Positions 16,697-24,216 of a DNA stretch of 27,315 bases are shown here, piece by piece (within the stretch, counting starts at the first letter, position 1; every line of letters begins with the position of its first letter). Made by a program: the position numbers and the translations under genes. The notes beneath the pieces are model-generated. The model worked only from the letters and a program-made list of their open reading frames with translations. It searched no databases and was not told where the DNA came from. The stretch is taken from the NCBI GenBank assembly GCA_018260285.1, contig JAGLBH010000002.1, forward strand, positions 859 to 28,173, given 5' to 3'. This stretch comes from Arthrobacter sp. (GTDB lineage Bacteria; Actinomycetota; Actinomycetes; Actinomycetales; Micrococcaceae).

Positions 16697-17464
16697 ATGA
16701 GCCGACATTCTGACCTCACTGCGCCCGCTCCCGGAGACGACATCCGCGCAAACACCGTGCTTCCCGCACTGCGCGAGGAGATCGAGCTTCACACGGAGGA
16801 CGGGCTGACCCTCGTGGGCGAGCTGGCCCTTCCGCTCGACACGGAGCCGGCTGCCACGCTCATCATGCTCCACCCGCTGCCGACCCACGGCGGCTTCATG
16901 GACTCCCATGTCTACCGCAAGGCCTCGCTGCGCCTGCCTGCGCTGGCTGACCTCGCCGTGCTGCGCTTCAACACGCGGGGCACGTCGTCGCCCCGAGGGA
17001 CGAGCGAGGGATCCTTCGACGAGGGCGTCGGGGAGCGCTATGACCTCGAGGCGGCGGTGCGCTTCGCCCTCGAGCGAGGCCTGCCCGATCTCTGGCTCGT
17101 CGGCTGGTCCTTCGGCACCGAGCTGGTGCTCAAGTACGGCTCGAGCGAAGAAGTGGCCTCTGCGGTGAAGGGGGCCGTCCTGCTCTCGCCTCCTCTCCAT
17201 CGGGCCGACGACGACGATCTGCGCCGCTGGGCCGCCTCCTCGCTGCCTCTGCGCGTGCTCGTCCCTGAACACGATGACTACCTTCAAGGGCCCGAGGCTC
17301 GACGTCGCTTCTCCCTCATTCCCCAGGCTGAGGTCATTGAGGTTCCTGAGGCCAAGCACCTGTGGGTGGGGGAGCGGTTCGTGCGCATCTGTCTGGATCG
17401 GATCACAGAAAAGGCGCTGGGCCTGCCCCAGGTGGAGCTGCCCAGCGCCGTTCCGCCGCTGTAG
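16697..17464 (+). CDS. Alpha/beta hydrolase
   Basis: A 255-residue cytoplasmic hydrolase. The oxyanion strand reads [12 protein letters not shown] (56-66), the nucleophile elbow is GWSFG with Ser138, the acid is probably Asp193 or Asp194 in PEHDDYL, and the catalytic His is H221 in EAKHLWVG. The [12 protein letters not shown] block resembles the 'NxRGxGxS' motif of small dienelactone/acyl-peptidase-like hydrolases (COG2945 type). The substrate is unknown. Its stop is only 9 bases from the stop of the convergent AI-2E gene. Confidence 0.85.
   Translation: MSRHSDLTAPAPGDDIRANTVLPALREEIELHTEDGLTLVGELALPLDTEPAATLIMLHPLPTHGGFMDSHVYRKASLRLPALADLAVLRFNTRGTSSPRGTSEGSFDEGVGERYDLEAAVRFALERGLPDLWLVGWSFGTELVLKYGSSEEVASAVKGAVLLSPPLHRADDDDLRRWAASSLPLRVLVPEHDDYLQGPEARRRFSLIPQAEVIEVPEAKHLWVGERFVRICLDRITEKALGLPQVELPSAVPPL
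17409..17449 (-). terminator. Intrinsic terminator of the AI-2E gene, inside the hydrolase coding end
   Basis: On the minus strand GGCGCTGGGC (17449-17440) pairs perfectly with GCCCAGCGCC (17422-17413) and is followed at once by TTTTC (17412-17408). It lies 24 bases after the AI-2E stop and within the last 20 codons of the opposing hydrolase gene. Confidence 0.8.
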
Positions 17465-17473
17465 AGGGGGAGC

Positions 17474-18601
17474 CTAGACCTTCTTGTCCTGGCGGGGGAT
17501 GTACACCTCGCGGATGAGGAGCATGATGGCCGCCGCCGTGGGAATCGCCATGACCGCGCCGAGCACGCCCAAGAGCGAGCCGCCGGCGATGACAGCGATC
17601 ACCGCGACGGGCCCGGGCACGGACACTGCGCGCTGCATGATCTTCGGGGAGACGAAGTACGCCTCGACCTGGAGGTAGACCATGTAGATGACAGCGAAGG
17701 CCAGCGCCGTCCCCCATCCCTTCGTCAGGGCCACAAGCGTGACGACGACGAAGGCGGCAGGCGGTCCGACAAGAGGAATGAAGGCCAGAATCGCCACCAC
17801 GCAGAAGAAGAGCCACGGGTAGGGGATGCCCAGGATGAGCATGACGGTGAGCGCGAAGGTGGCGTTGAGCAGGGCAACGGTCGTCTGGCCGAGCACGTAG
17901 TAGCCGACCGACCGCGTGATCTGCTCCGTGAGCTCAGCGACGCGGATGCGGTGGCGCTTGGCGACGAGTTTGTAGCCCCACTTCTTCATCGTGGGGAGCG
18001 AGGCGAGGAAGTAGAGCGTCAGCACGAGGACCACAAGCGTGCCGAACAGCCCGTTGGCGAGCGCCTGGCCTGCTGCGATGATCTGCTCGAAGATGCCCCC
18101 GCGATCAGTGGACGTGGAGGCGATCTGGTTGATGTACGTGGTCAGCTGGTCCCGGACGTGGTATTTGGTGTCGAACACCTGGAACGACTGGGTGCCCATC
18201 ACCTTCTCCACGATGCCCGGCAGGGACTGGAAGAAGAGGGTCAGCTGCTCCACGGTGATGGGGACGAGGAGGCTGATGAAGGCCGCGGCACAGCCCAGGA
18301 GCACCGCAAAGACAAGAGCGACGCCGATCCCGCGAGGGATGCCCCTCATCTGAAGGAAGCGCACAGCGGGGTCAAGCCCCAGGGCGATGAACAGTGCGGC
18401 CGTGATCCACAGGGGGAGCGGGCCCACGTTTGAGAAGACGTAGTAGATCGCGAGGGCGCAGCCGACTCCGACCGTCGCGAGGAATCCTGCGAGGACCGGT
18501 CGGAGGCCGACGTCGCGATGAGGGGGCACAGTGGGTTCAAGGTTCACCTCTCCACGGTATGCCACGGTGCCCGGGTTCAAAAGTCGAGGCCCAGTGCTCA
18601 C
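17474..18601 (-). CDS. AI-2E family transporter (PF01594-like membrane protein)
   Basis: A polytopic membrane protein of up to 375 residues with about eight spans. Family marks are ALFIALGLDPAVRFL near the N-terminus, the amphipathic middle region, VGYYVLGQTTVALLNA, ILAFIPLVGPPAAF and the C-terminal pore motif MQRAVSVPGPVAVIAVIAGGSLLGVLGAVMAIP. Members export varied solutes or act in ion homeostasis; autoinducer transport was shown for few. The start is uncertain. GTG 18601 gives the longest frame and has a weak GAGG before it, but it lies inside a perfect hairpin; GTG 18565 and 18547 are alternatives. Confidence 0.88.
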   Translation of the reverse strand: MSTGPRLLNPGTVAYRGEVNLEPTVPPHRDVGLRPVLAGFLATVGVGCALAIYYVFSNVGPLPLWITAALFIALGLDPAVRFLQMRGIPRGIGVALVFAVLLGCAAAFISLLVPITVEQLTLFFQSLPGIVEKVMGTQSFQVFDTKYHVRDQLTTYINQIASTSTDRGGIFEQIIAAGQALANGLFGTLVVLVLTLYFLASLPTMKKWGYKLVAKRHRIRVAELTEQITRSVGYYVLGQTTVALLNATFALTVMLILGIPYPWLFFCVVAILAFIPLVGPPAAFVVVTLVALTKGWGTALAFAVIYMVYLQVEAYFVSPKIMQRAVSVPGPVAVIAVIAGGSLLGVLGAVMAIPTAAAIMLLIREVYIPRQDKKV

Positions 18602-18611
18602 TGGGCCTCGA
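18579..18611 (-). terminator. Perfect palindrome with minus-strand T-run upstream of AI-2E
   Basis: TCGAGGCCCAGTG at 18584-18596 is the exact complement of CACTGGGCCTCGA at 18599-18611, with only CT between. In the minus direction it is followed by C and TTTT (18583-18579), the form of an intrinsic terminator. No minus-strand gene lies upstream to be terminated, so it may be an attenuator, a block to antisense transcripts, or an operator. Confidence 0.65.
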
Positions 18612-18651
18612 GCGGCTCAGTCAACTACCATGAGAAGTGCTGATTGTCCTC

Positions 18652-18657
18652 TATACT
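18652..18657 (+). promoter_or_regulatory. -10 box for the 18675 gene
   Basis: TATACT is a near-consensus -10. It lies downstream of the in-frame ATG at 18630, which argues that translation starts later, at GTG 18675 (or TTG 18669). No clear -35 was found. Confidence 0.5.
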
Positions 18658-18674
18658 CCCGTGACAGGTTGCCC

Positions 18675-20336
18675 GTGCGTACCAAATTCCCCATTCTCGC
18701 CGCTATCCTCGGCCTGTTCCTCTTTCTCATAGGAGCAGGCGGCCAGTGGGTCTTCAAGGCCCCCGTGCAGCAGGCTGTGGAGACGCAGCTGCCAGACAGC
18801 GCCAAGGACGCCCAGATCCTGAGAATCCCCGCGTCAGCAGGCGGCACTGAGGGGTTCGACTTCACGATGAAGGGCACAGGCCCCTGGGATGTGGCGCTCA
18901 TCCGCTCCGTCGATGCCAAAGCCTGGGTGGCCAACACCAAAGAAGTGGTCCTCACGAGGAACGGGGACGAGCTTGCCCCTCAGGTGAGCGGCACGGAGAC
19001 TCAGCCCCTGGACACCTCGTCATCCGACATCTTCGCGAAGATCACTGAGCAGCGCGGGGAGACAGCTCAGCACATCTCGGCGGCACAGGCCTCTCAGCAG
19101 TATGACGTGGTGGTTGTCGGCAAGAACGGGTCCGGCCTGCCGTCCTCTTTCGTGGTGAACCGGACTGTTCAGGCTCCGCAGCCATGGGCCGTCCCCCTCA
19201 TGCTCGCAGGTGGAATCCTGCTTCTGGGCGCGCTTCTCTGGGCCTTCCTCCAGCGCCGCCGCACGGCTGCTGCGGCCCCGGTGGAGGCTGCGGATGATGC
19301 CCCCACGACGCAGCTCAGCACGGTAGGAGCGGTGAGAAGCGGCTCGCATCAGGCTCCGCGCGCTCTGGCCGGTCTCCTCGTCGCGGGCCTTGTGGCAGGT
19401 GCGTCTCTGCCGGGCATGTCGCTTCCCGGAGAGTCCTCCTCGGCGTCGTCCTCTGACGATGCCACGCCGACGGTCAGCGGCCCCCAGCTCTCTCGGATCG
19501 TCGAGAGCGTCTCGTCTGTGCTCGGGAAGGCTGACGCGGAGAAGAACAAGGATCTCCTGGCTCAACGAGCTGTCGGCGGCGCGCTGACCCTGCGCACCTC
19601 CAACTACGAGATTCGGTCCAAGAACCCGAAGGCCTCAGCCCCGGCGGCCGTCTCCACCAAGATCGTCACCAGCATGGTGCCCTATGCGGACAGCTTCCCC
19701 CGCACGGTCGTGGCCGTGGTTCAGGAGTCGCCGAGCGACCTGCCGACGGCCCTGGTGCTCGAGCAGAAAGACGCGCACAGCGCCTATCTGGTCCGCGAGA
19801 CCATGTCCATGCTCCCCGGAGCGACGTTCCCCAAGCCTGCGGATTCCAAGGTGCGGATGCTCTCCGCAGAGGATCGGGGCGGGGCTGTCATGAGCGGCGA
19901 GGAGGTCATGAGCGCTCTGAGCGAGTATCTCCAGGATCCGACGGGAAACCGCAAGAGCGTCTTCGAGTCCACGGCCTTCCAGACCGAGCTCATCGACTTC
20001 CAGAAGCAGGTGCGCCAGAAGACCAAGGACGCAACGGTGACCTTCAAGCACACTGTGGACCTCCACGAGACCCGGGTGCTGCCCACAGCGGACGGGGGAG
20101 CCATGGTCTTCGGCTACATGAGCATGCTCTACACGGCCGCCCCCAAGCAGAAGGGGGAGCTCCTGGACCTCAGCGGCACTCCGTATGAGAAGCTCGTGGG
20201 ATCGTCCAAGGTCGACGGAAAGATCTCGGTGGCCTACGGGGAGTCCGTCATGATCTACGTGCCCAAGGAAGGGTCGTCCCAGAAGCCCGTGGTCACGGGC
20301 GTCGACCAGGATCTTCTCTCCGCGCGAAAGGGCTGA
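18675..20336 (+). CDS. Membrane protein of unknown function with two extracytoplasmic domains
   Basis: I do not recognise this 553-residue protein. From GTG 18675 it has an N-terminal membrane helix (6-27), a soluble domain (about 30-168), a second helix (171-191) followed by RRR, a linker, a third hydrophobic stretch (229-248), a Ser-rich segment (SSSASSSDD, 254-262) and a C-terminal domain of about 280 residues. The RRR after helix 2 suggests that the linker is inside and both domains are outside. The C-terminal domain has alternating strands and no cysteines or obvious catalytic motif. The longer frame to 18531 crosses the promoter and palindrome and is rejected. It may be lipid-, cell-wall- or transport-related. 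Confidence 0.75.
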   Translation: MRTKFPILAAILGLFLFLIGAGGQWVFKAPVQQAVETQLPDSAKDAQILRIPASAGGTEGFDFTMKGTGPWDVALIRSVDAKAWVANTKEVVLTRNGDELAPQVSGTETQPLDTSSSDIFAKITEQRGETAQHISAAQASQQYDVVVVGKNGSGLPSSFVVNRTVQAPQPWAVPLMLAGGILLLGALLWAFLQRRRTAAAAPVEAADDAPTTQLSTVGAVRSGSHQAPRALAGLLVAGLVAGASLPGMSLPGESSSASSSDDATPTVSGPQLSRIVESVSSVLGKADAEKNKDLLAQRAVGGALTLRTSNYEIRSKNPKASAPAAVSTKIVTSMVPYADSFPRTVVAVVQESPSDLPTALVLEQKDAHSAYLVRETMSMLPGATFPKPADSKVRMLSAEDRGGAVMSGEEVMSALSEYLQDPTGNRKSVFESTAFQTELIDFQKQVRQKTKDATVTFKHTVDLHETRVLPTADGGAMVFGYMSMLYTAAPKQKGELLDLSGTPYEKLVGSSKVDGKISVAYGESVMIYVPKEGSSQKPVVTGVDQDLLSARKG

Positions 20337-20367
20337 CCCGAAGTTTTCCCCCTCACGGGGGCCGCGA

Positions 20368-20373
20368 TACATT
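20368..20373 (+). promoter_or_regulatory. Likely -10 box of a leaderless transcript (YbbN-like gene)
   Basis: TACATT ends 6 bases before ATG 20380. There is no SD. A CCCCC/GGGGG hairpin at 20348-20361 lies just upstream, in the spacer. A second ATG at 20386 is possible. Confidence 0.5.
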
Positions 20374-20379
20374 GGCTGT

Positions 20380-21372
20380 ATGTCGATGAATCGTGGCCCC
20401 TCTTCTGTTCCCGGATCTGCATCGCAGGGCGGTGCACTCAGCAACTCGGCCCTGCGGGGCGCCGTGGACCTCTCCGCTCTGGCCGAGCGGGCGGCCAGGG
20501 CTGCCAAGGCCCAGACCGCAGCCGCTGGAAGCGATCCCTCAGGGCAGGAGCCGGTCGCCTCGTCGTACGCCGTTGATGTCAACGACGCCGGATTCGAGCA
20601 GTTCATGCAGCTCTCCGGACAGGTGATCTGCCTGGCAGGCTTCTATGCGGACCAGATTCCCGGGTCGAGAGAGATCATCGACGAGCTCGTGCCTCACATC
20701 AACGCCCTCGGCGGACGGGTGGCTTTGGGCCGAGTCCGCGCGGAGGACGCCCCGGGAGTCTTCCAGGCGTTCCAGCTCAAGACGGCCCCCGCCGCCGTCG
20801 CCCTCATCAAGGGGCAGCCGGTCCCGATCTTCCAGGGGACGCCCCCGTCTGACTGGGACGCGATCTTCACCCAGCTCATCGCTCTGGGTGACGAGCACGG
20901 GGTCACTCAGACCATTCCCGGTTCCCCATCCCAGCCTGCAGCGGAGGCCGAGTCCGAGCTCAGCCCGCAGGAGCAGGCAGCCGTGGACGCCCTGGAGCGC
21001 CAGGACTACAGCGCTGCGCAGAAGGCATACCGCGAGATTCTCGCCTCCTCTCCGGCGGATGTCCACGCCAAGCGCGGGCTGCTCAACGCCGAGCTCCTGG
21101 AGCGTCTCAACGGCGCGGATGCGTCGTCGGTGCGCGCCCGGGCGGCCGAGGACGCCGATGACCTCGCCGCTCACCTGAGCGTGGCGGACCTGGATTTCTT
21201 CAACGGCTATGTCGAGGATGCCTTCACGCGACTCATCCGCTTTGTCGCCTTCCACGGCGGGGATGAGAGGGAGGCTGCGCGACGCCGCCTGGTGGACCTC
21301 TTCGACCTGGCCGGCGCGGAGCACCCCGCTGTTCCCGAGGCGCGGAAGAAGCTCGCGGCGGCCCTCTTCTAG
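20380..21372 (+). CDS. YbbN/CnoX-like thioredoxin-fold and TPR protein without redox cysteines
   Basis: A 330-residue cytoplasmic protein. After a low-complexity start (1-60) comes a thioredoxin fold (about 62-170), recognisable from VICLAGFYADQIPGS, the strand VALGRVRAEDAPGVFQAF and the cis-Pro in KTAPAAVALIKGQP (P138). The WCGPC site is replaced by YADQIPG, so it cannot do thiol-disulfide exchange. Residues 190-330 form TPR-like helices (ALERQDYSAAQKAYREILASSPADVHAKRGL and after). In E. coli, YbbN (CnoX) acts as a chaperone that hands clients to GroEL and DnaK. The position after nucS recalls the thioredoxin-like Rv1324 of M. tuberculosis. Confidence 0.85.
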   Translation: MSMNRGPSSVPGSASQGGALSNSALRGAVDLSALAERAARAAKAQTAAAGSDPSGQEPVASSYAVDVNDAGFEQFMQLSGQVICLAGFYADQIPGSREIIDELVPHINALGGRVALGRVRAEDAPGVFQAFQLKTAPAAVALIKGQPVPIFQGTPPSDWDAIFTQLIALGDEHGVTQTIPGSPSQPAAEAESELSPQEQAAVDALERQDYSAAQKAYREILASSPADVHAKRGLLNAELLERLNGADASSVRARAAEDADDLAAHLSVADLDFFNGYVEDAFTRLIRFVAFHGGDEREAARRRLVDLFDLAGAEHPAVPEARKKLAAALF

Positions 21373-21401
21373 AGGCGATTCTTTCTCGCGTGGCTGGTTT
21401 G

Positions 21402-21407
21402 TAGTAT
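21402..21407 (+). promoter_or_regulatory. Likely -10 box of a leaderless transcript (ABC operon)
   Basis: TAGTAT ends 6 bases before ATG 21414, with GGAAGC between. The gap to the preceding stop is only 41 bases, so read-through from the YbbN-like gene is also possible. Confidence 0.5.
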
Positions 21408-21413
21408 GGAAGC

Positions 21414-22280
21414 ATGATCCCTCAGTCTCAGCCTTCCCAGGACCCTCGGCCTCCCCAGTCCCCTCAGCCTCCAGCCCTCGGCGCAGGGGCGCCCCGCTTC
21501 CCTGAGCCCGCTGCGGCCGCCTCGGACCCGGCCTGGGCGCTGGATCTTCAGCGCCTCTTCCGCTCCTTCAACGGGCAGGTTGCGGTGGACCACGTGACCC
21601 TCCAGGTCCCCACGAGTTCCTTCTACGGCCTTGTGGGCCCCAACGGTGCGGGCAAGACGACCCTGCTCTCGCTGGCGACCGGTCTGCTGCGCCCGGAGTC
21701 CGGCAGCGCTCACATCCTCGGGAAGAGCGTCTGGGAGAACCCCCAGGAGGCCAAGCAGCTCGTGGGCATCATGCCGGACGGCCTGCGGCTCTTCGACCGC
21801 CTCACAGCACGGCAGCTTCTTGAGTACACGGGCCGCCTGCGGAGCATGAGGAAGGAGATCGCCTCCGAGCGCGCCTCGGATCTGCTGAGGCTCATGGACC
21901 TGGAGAACACCGGCGGCAAGATGGTGGCGGACTTCTCGGCGGGCATGACCAAGAAGATCACCCTCGCGGCGGCTCTCATCCACGCGCCTCGGCTGCTCGT
22001 GCTCGACGAGCCCTTCGAAGCCGTGGACCCCGTCTCCGCTGCCAATATCCGGGATGCCCTCACGAGCTATGTCGCCGGAGGCGGAACGGTTATCGTCTCC
22101 AGCCACTCCATGGACCTGGTCCAGAGGATGTGCGACCACGTGGCGATCATGGCCCAGGGCCGCATCCTCCGGGCGGGGACCCTGGACGAGGTCCGGGGAG
22201 AGCGCGACCTCGAAAGCACCTTCATCGACCTGGTCGGCGGACGCCACACGGGGGAGAGCCTCACATGGCTGCAGCACTGA
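21414..22280 (+). CDS. ABC transporter ATP-binding protein
   Basis: A 288-residue ATPase. A Pro/Ala-rich N-terminus of about 38 residues precedes the nucleotide-binding domain with Walker A GPNGAGKT (75-82), Walker B LLVLDEPFEAVDP (194-206) and switch His in VSSHSMD. Two motifs deviate: the Q-loop reads VGIMPDGL, with Asp where Gln is usual, and the signature reads FSAGM (174-178) in place of LSGGQ. The family looks like the ABC-2/antibiotic exporter group. Its 3' end overlaps the permease start by 16 bases, so the two are translationally coupled. The substrate is unknown. Confidence 0.92.
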   Translation: MIPQSQPSQDPRPPQSPQPPALGAGAPRFPEPAAAASDPAWALDLQRLFRSFNGQVAVDHVTLQVPTSSFYGLVGPNGAGKTTLLSLATGLLRPESGSAHILGKSVWENPQEAKQLVGIMPDGLRLFDRLTARQLLEYTGRLRSMRKEIASERASDLLRLMDLENTGGKMVADFSAGMTKKITLAAALIHAPRLLVLDEPFEAVDPVSAANIRDALTSYVAGGGTVIVSSHSMDLVQRMCDHVAIMAQGRILRAGTLDEVRGERDLESTFIDLVGGRHTGESLTWLQH

Positions 22281-23845
22281 TTCGCCTCTCGATCATCCTC
22301 CAGATCAATCGGCTCAAGAGCAGCGTGTGGCTGCTCGTCGGCGCAATCTTCGGCGCCCTCTACGGTCTGTTCATTCTCGTCGTGGCGCTCTTCGGCCTGT
22401 CTGGCCTGGGCTCTGCGGAGCCGGACGCCGCCAGGGAGTGGCTTGCTCTCGGCGGCGCACTCCTCGTCATCGCGTGGGCTGTTCTGCCTCTGCTCATGAC
22501 GGGGAGCGATCAGACCATGGAGCCCGAGCGCTTCGCCACGCTCTCCATTCCGCAGCGCGATCTCTCCCTGGGGCTGTTCGGAGCCACGGTCGCCACCCCC
22601 GGCGGCCTCTTCATGGCCGTCCTGGGCGCGGGGTGGGGGCTGGCCTCGTCGTCGTCCCTCGCGGGGTTCATCGCCGGATCGATCGGAGGCCTGCTCGGGG
22701 CTTCGATCTGCCTCGTGTTCGCGCGGTGGGTCACGGCGGCGTTCGGCTTTCTCTTCAGCCACCGTCGTTTCCGGGAGATGGCTATGATCCTCCTGTTCTC
22801 GGGGCTCGTCTTCCTCTCTCCGATCATGATGGGGGCGACGACCCTCCTGCTCAACAGCAGCCTGCGGAGAGCGGCCGCCCCTGTGGTCTCTCTCACCCCC
22901 TTGGGCGCGCCGTGGCTGCTGGGGGTCGACGCCGCGGCCGGCGACTGGGGAGGCTTCTTCGTCCATCTGGGCATCACCGTGGCGGGGCTCGGGGCGCTCT
23001 TCGCGGCGTGGTCCCGGAGCCTTGCTCGCGGGCTGGTCGGGGCGGGCGCTGCAGCAGGCCCTCGCCGGGCCCGACAGAAAGCGGAGCGAGGAACGGGGAT
23101 CATCGGCTCTCTGGGCGACACCCCTGCCCTGCTCATGGCCTCCCGCAGCCTGTTCTACTGGCTCAAGGACCCCCGATACGCCATGTCGCTCATCATCATC
23201 CCCGCCTTCCTCGGTCTCTCTCTGGTGCAGTACGGCCTGTCGGGGTTCGGGACGCTCGTGGGTGTCTCCCTGCTCTTGGGATTCCTGCTCGCGTGGGCCC
23301 TTTTGTATGACACCTCGATGGACTCCACGGCTCAGTGGGTGCACGTGGCGGCAGGGGTGAGCGGAGTCGCGGAGAGGGCCGGTCGAGTGATCGGCTATGC
23401 GATCGTGGGCCTGCCCTTCGTCCTGCTCCAGGGCCTTCTGACCGGGGTGCTCACGGGAAGCGCGCTGCGGGGAGCGGTCGTCGGGCTGCTCACGGCGTCA
23501 GCCTGGGCTATCGCTGCCGGGACGGGCGCCTTGATCTCAGGCAGGATGGTCATGCCGACCACGAGGCCTCACGAGAATCCCTTCGGCACACGCCAGGGAG
23601 GCTTCCTCGCCGTGGGACTCCAGCTGGCGGGCATGCTGGGGACGGGCCTCGTGCTGCTCCCCGGTGTCCTCATGGCGGTCAGCGGCCTCGGGGACGGCAG
23701 CCCGGCCCTCCTCTGGGCCGGTGTGGGGTACAGCGTGCTCCTGGGGGCTGGCGCGCTGGCTCTCGGAGTGGTCATGGGCGGGCGGCAGTACGACCGGCAC
23801 AAGACTGAGCTCCTGGAGAAACTCGTCCAGTTCGACCTCGGGTGA
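22265..23845 (+). CDS. ABC transporter permease, ABC-2-like
   Basis: A 526-residue membrane protein with about twelve hydrophobic spans in two halves of similar layout (about 1-270 and 285-526). The middle loop is basic (ARQKAERG). ATG 22265 lies inside the ATPase gene; the frame upstream of it reads as a shadow of that gene. The C-terminus ends with a charged stretch (DRHKTELLEKLVQFDLG). With the ATPase it probably forms an exporter. Confidence 0.85.
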   Translation: MAAALIRLSIILQINRLKSSVWLLVGAIFGALYGLFILVVALFGLSGLGSAEPDAAREWLALGGALLVIAWAVLPLLMTGSDQTMEPERFATLSIPQRDLSLGLFGATVATPGGLFMAVLGAGWGLASSSSLAGFIAGSIGGLLGASICLVFARWVTAAFGFLFSHRRFREMAMILLFSGLVFLSPIMMGATTLLLNSSLRRAAAPVVSLTPLGAPWLLGVDAAAGDWGGFFVHLGITVAGLGALFAAWSRSLARGLVGAGAAAGPRRARQKAERGTGIIGSLGDTPALLMASRSLFYWLKDPRYAMSLIIIPAFLGLSLVQYGLSGFGTLVGVSLLLGFLLAWALLYDTSMDSTAQWVHVAAGVSGVAERAGRVIGYAIVGLPFVLLQGLLTGVLTGSALRGAVVGLLTASAWAIAAGTGALISGRMVMPTTRPHENPFGTRQGGFLAVGLQLAGMLGTGLVLLPGVLMAVSGLGDGSPALLWAGVGYSVLLGAGALALGVVMGGRQYDRHKTELLEKLVQFDLG

Positions 23846-23884
23846 GGCCCGGCACCCGAGCATCCCGGGGCAGGGCGCAGCGGC

Positions 23885-23890
23885 TAGAAT
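23885..23890 (+). promoter_or_regulatory. Likely -10 box of a leaderless transcript (DUF3039)
   Basis: TAGAAT ends 7 bases before ATG 23898 and overlaps the alternative ATG at 23889. There is no SD before either ATG. Confidence 0.5.
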
Positions 23891-23897
23891 GGACACC

Positions 23898-24188
23898 ATG
23901 AGTCAGCCTCTGGATCCGTTTGAGTCACAGCCCCTGTCTGAGCCCTCGCGGGGCGGAACCGCGGTTCTCGACCGCCAGGAGATGCTTCAGGAGGTGGAGC
24001 CGGGAGACCGCGACCGCTTCTCCCACTATGTCCAGAAGGACAAGATCATGGAGTCCGCCCTGACCGGCAACCCGGTCATCGCGCTCTGCGGCAAGGTGTG
24101 GGTGCCTGGTCGGGATCCCGAGAAGTTCCCGGTGTGCCCGGACTGCAAGAAGGTGTACGACTCGCTCATGGGCGGCGACGATTCCTAG
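23898..24188 (+). CDS. DUF3039 protein
   Basis: A 96-residue protein of a family found in actinobacteria. The conserved core is GNPVIALCGKVWVPGRD (58-72), then EKFPVCPDCKKVYDSL (75-90). C64, C80 and C83, with H43 in FSHYV as a possible fourth ligand, suggest a small zinc-binding fold; this is inference. ATG 23898 is chosen because a -10 box precedes it at leaderless spacing. The helicase gene starts 28 bases after its stop, and the two appear to form a unit. Confidence 0.88.
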   Translation: MSQPLDPFESQPLSEPSRGGTAVLDRQEMLQEVEPGDRDRFSHYVQKDKIMESALTGNPVIALCGKVWVPGRDPEKFPVCPDCKKVYDSLMGGDDS

Positions 24189-24216
24189 CGGGCAGGCTCC
24201 GGCCTCCTCGCACTCC

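Noticed and set aside
16646..17359. Long N-terminal extension of nucS
   Set aside because: The extra 238 codons are antisense to the hydrolase and do not look like NucS, which begins at the GTG at 16645.
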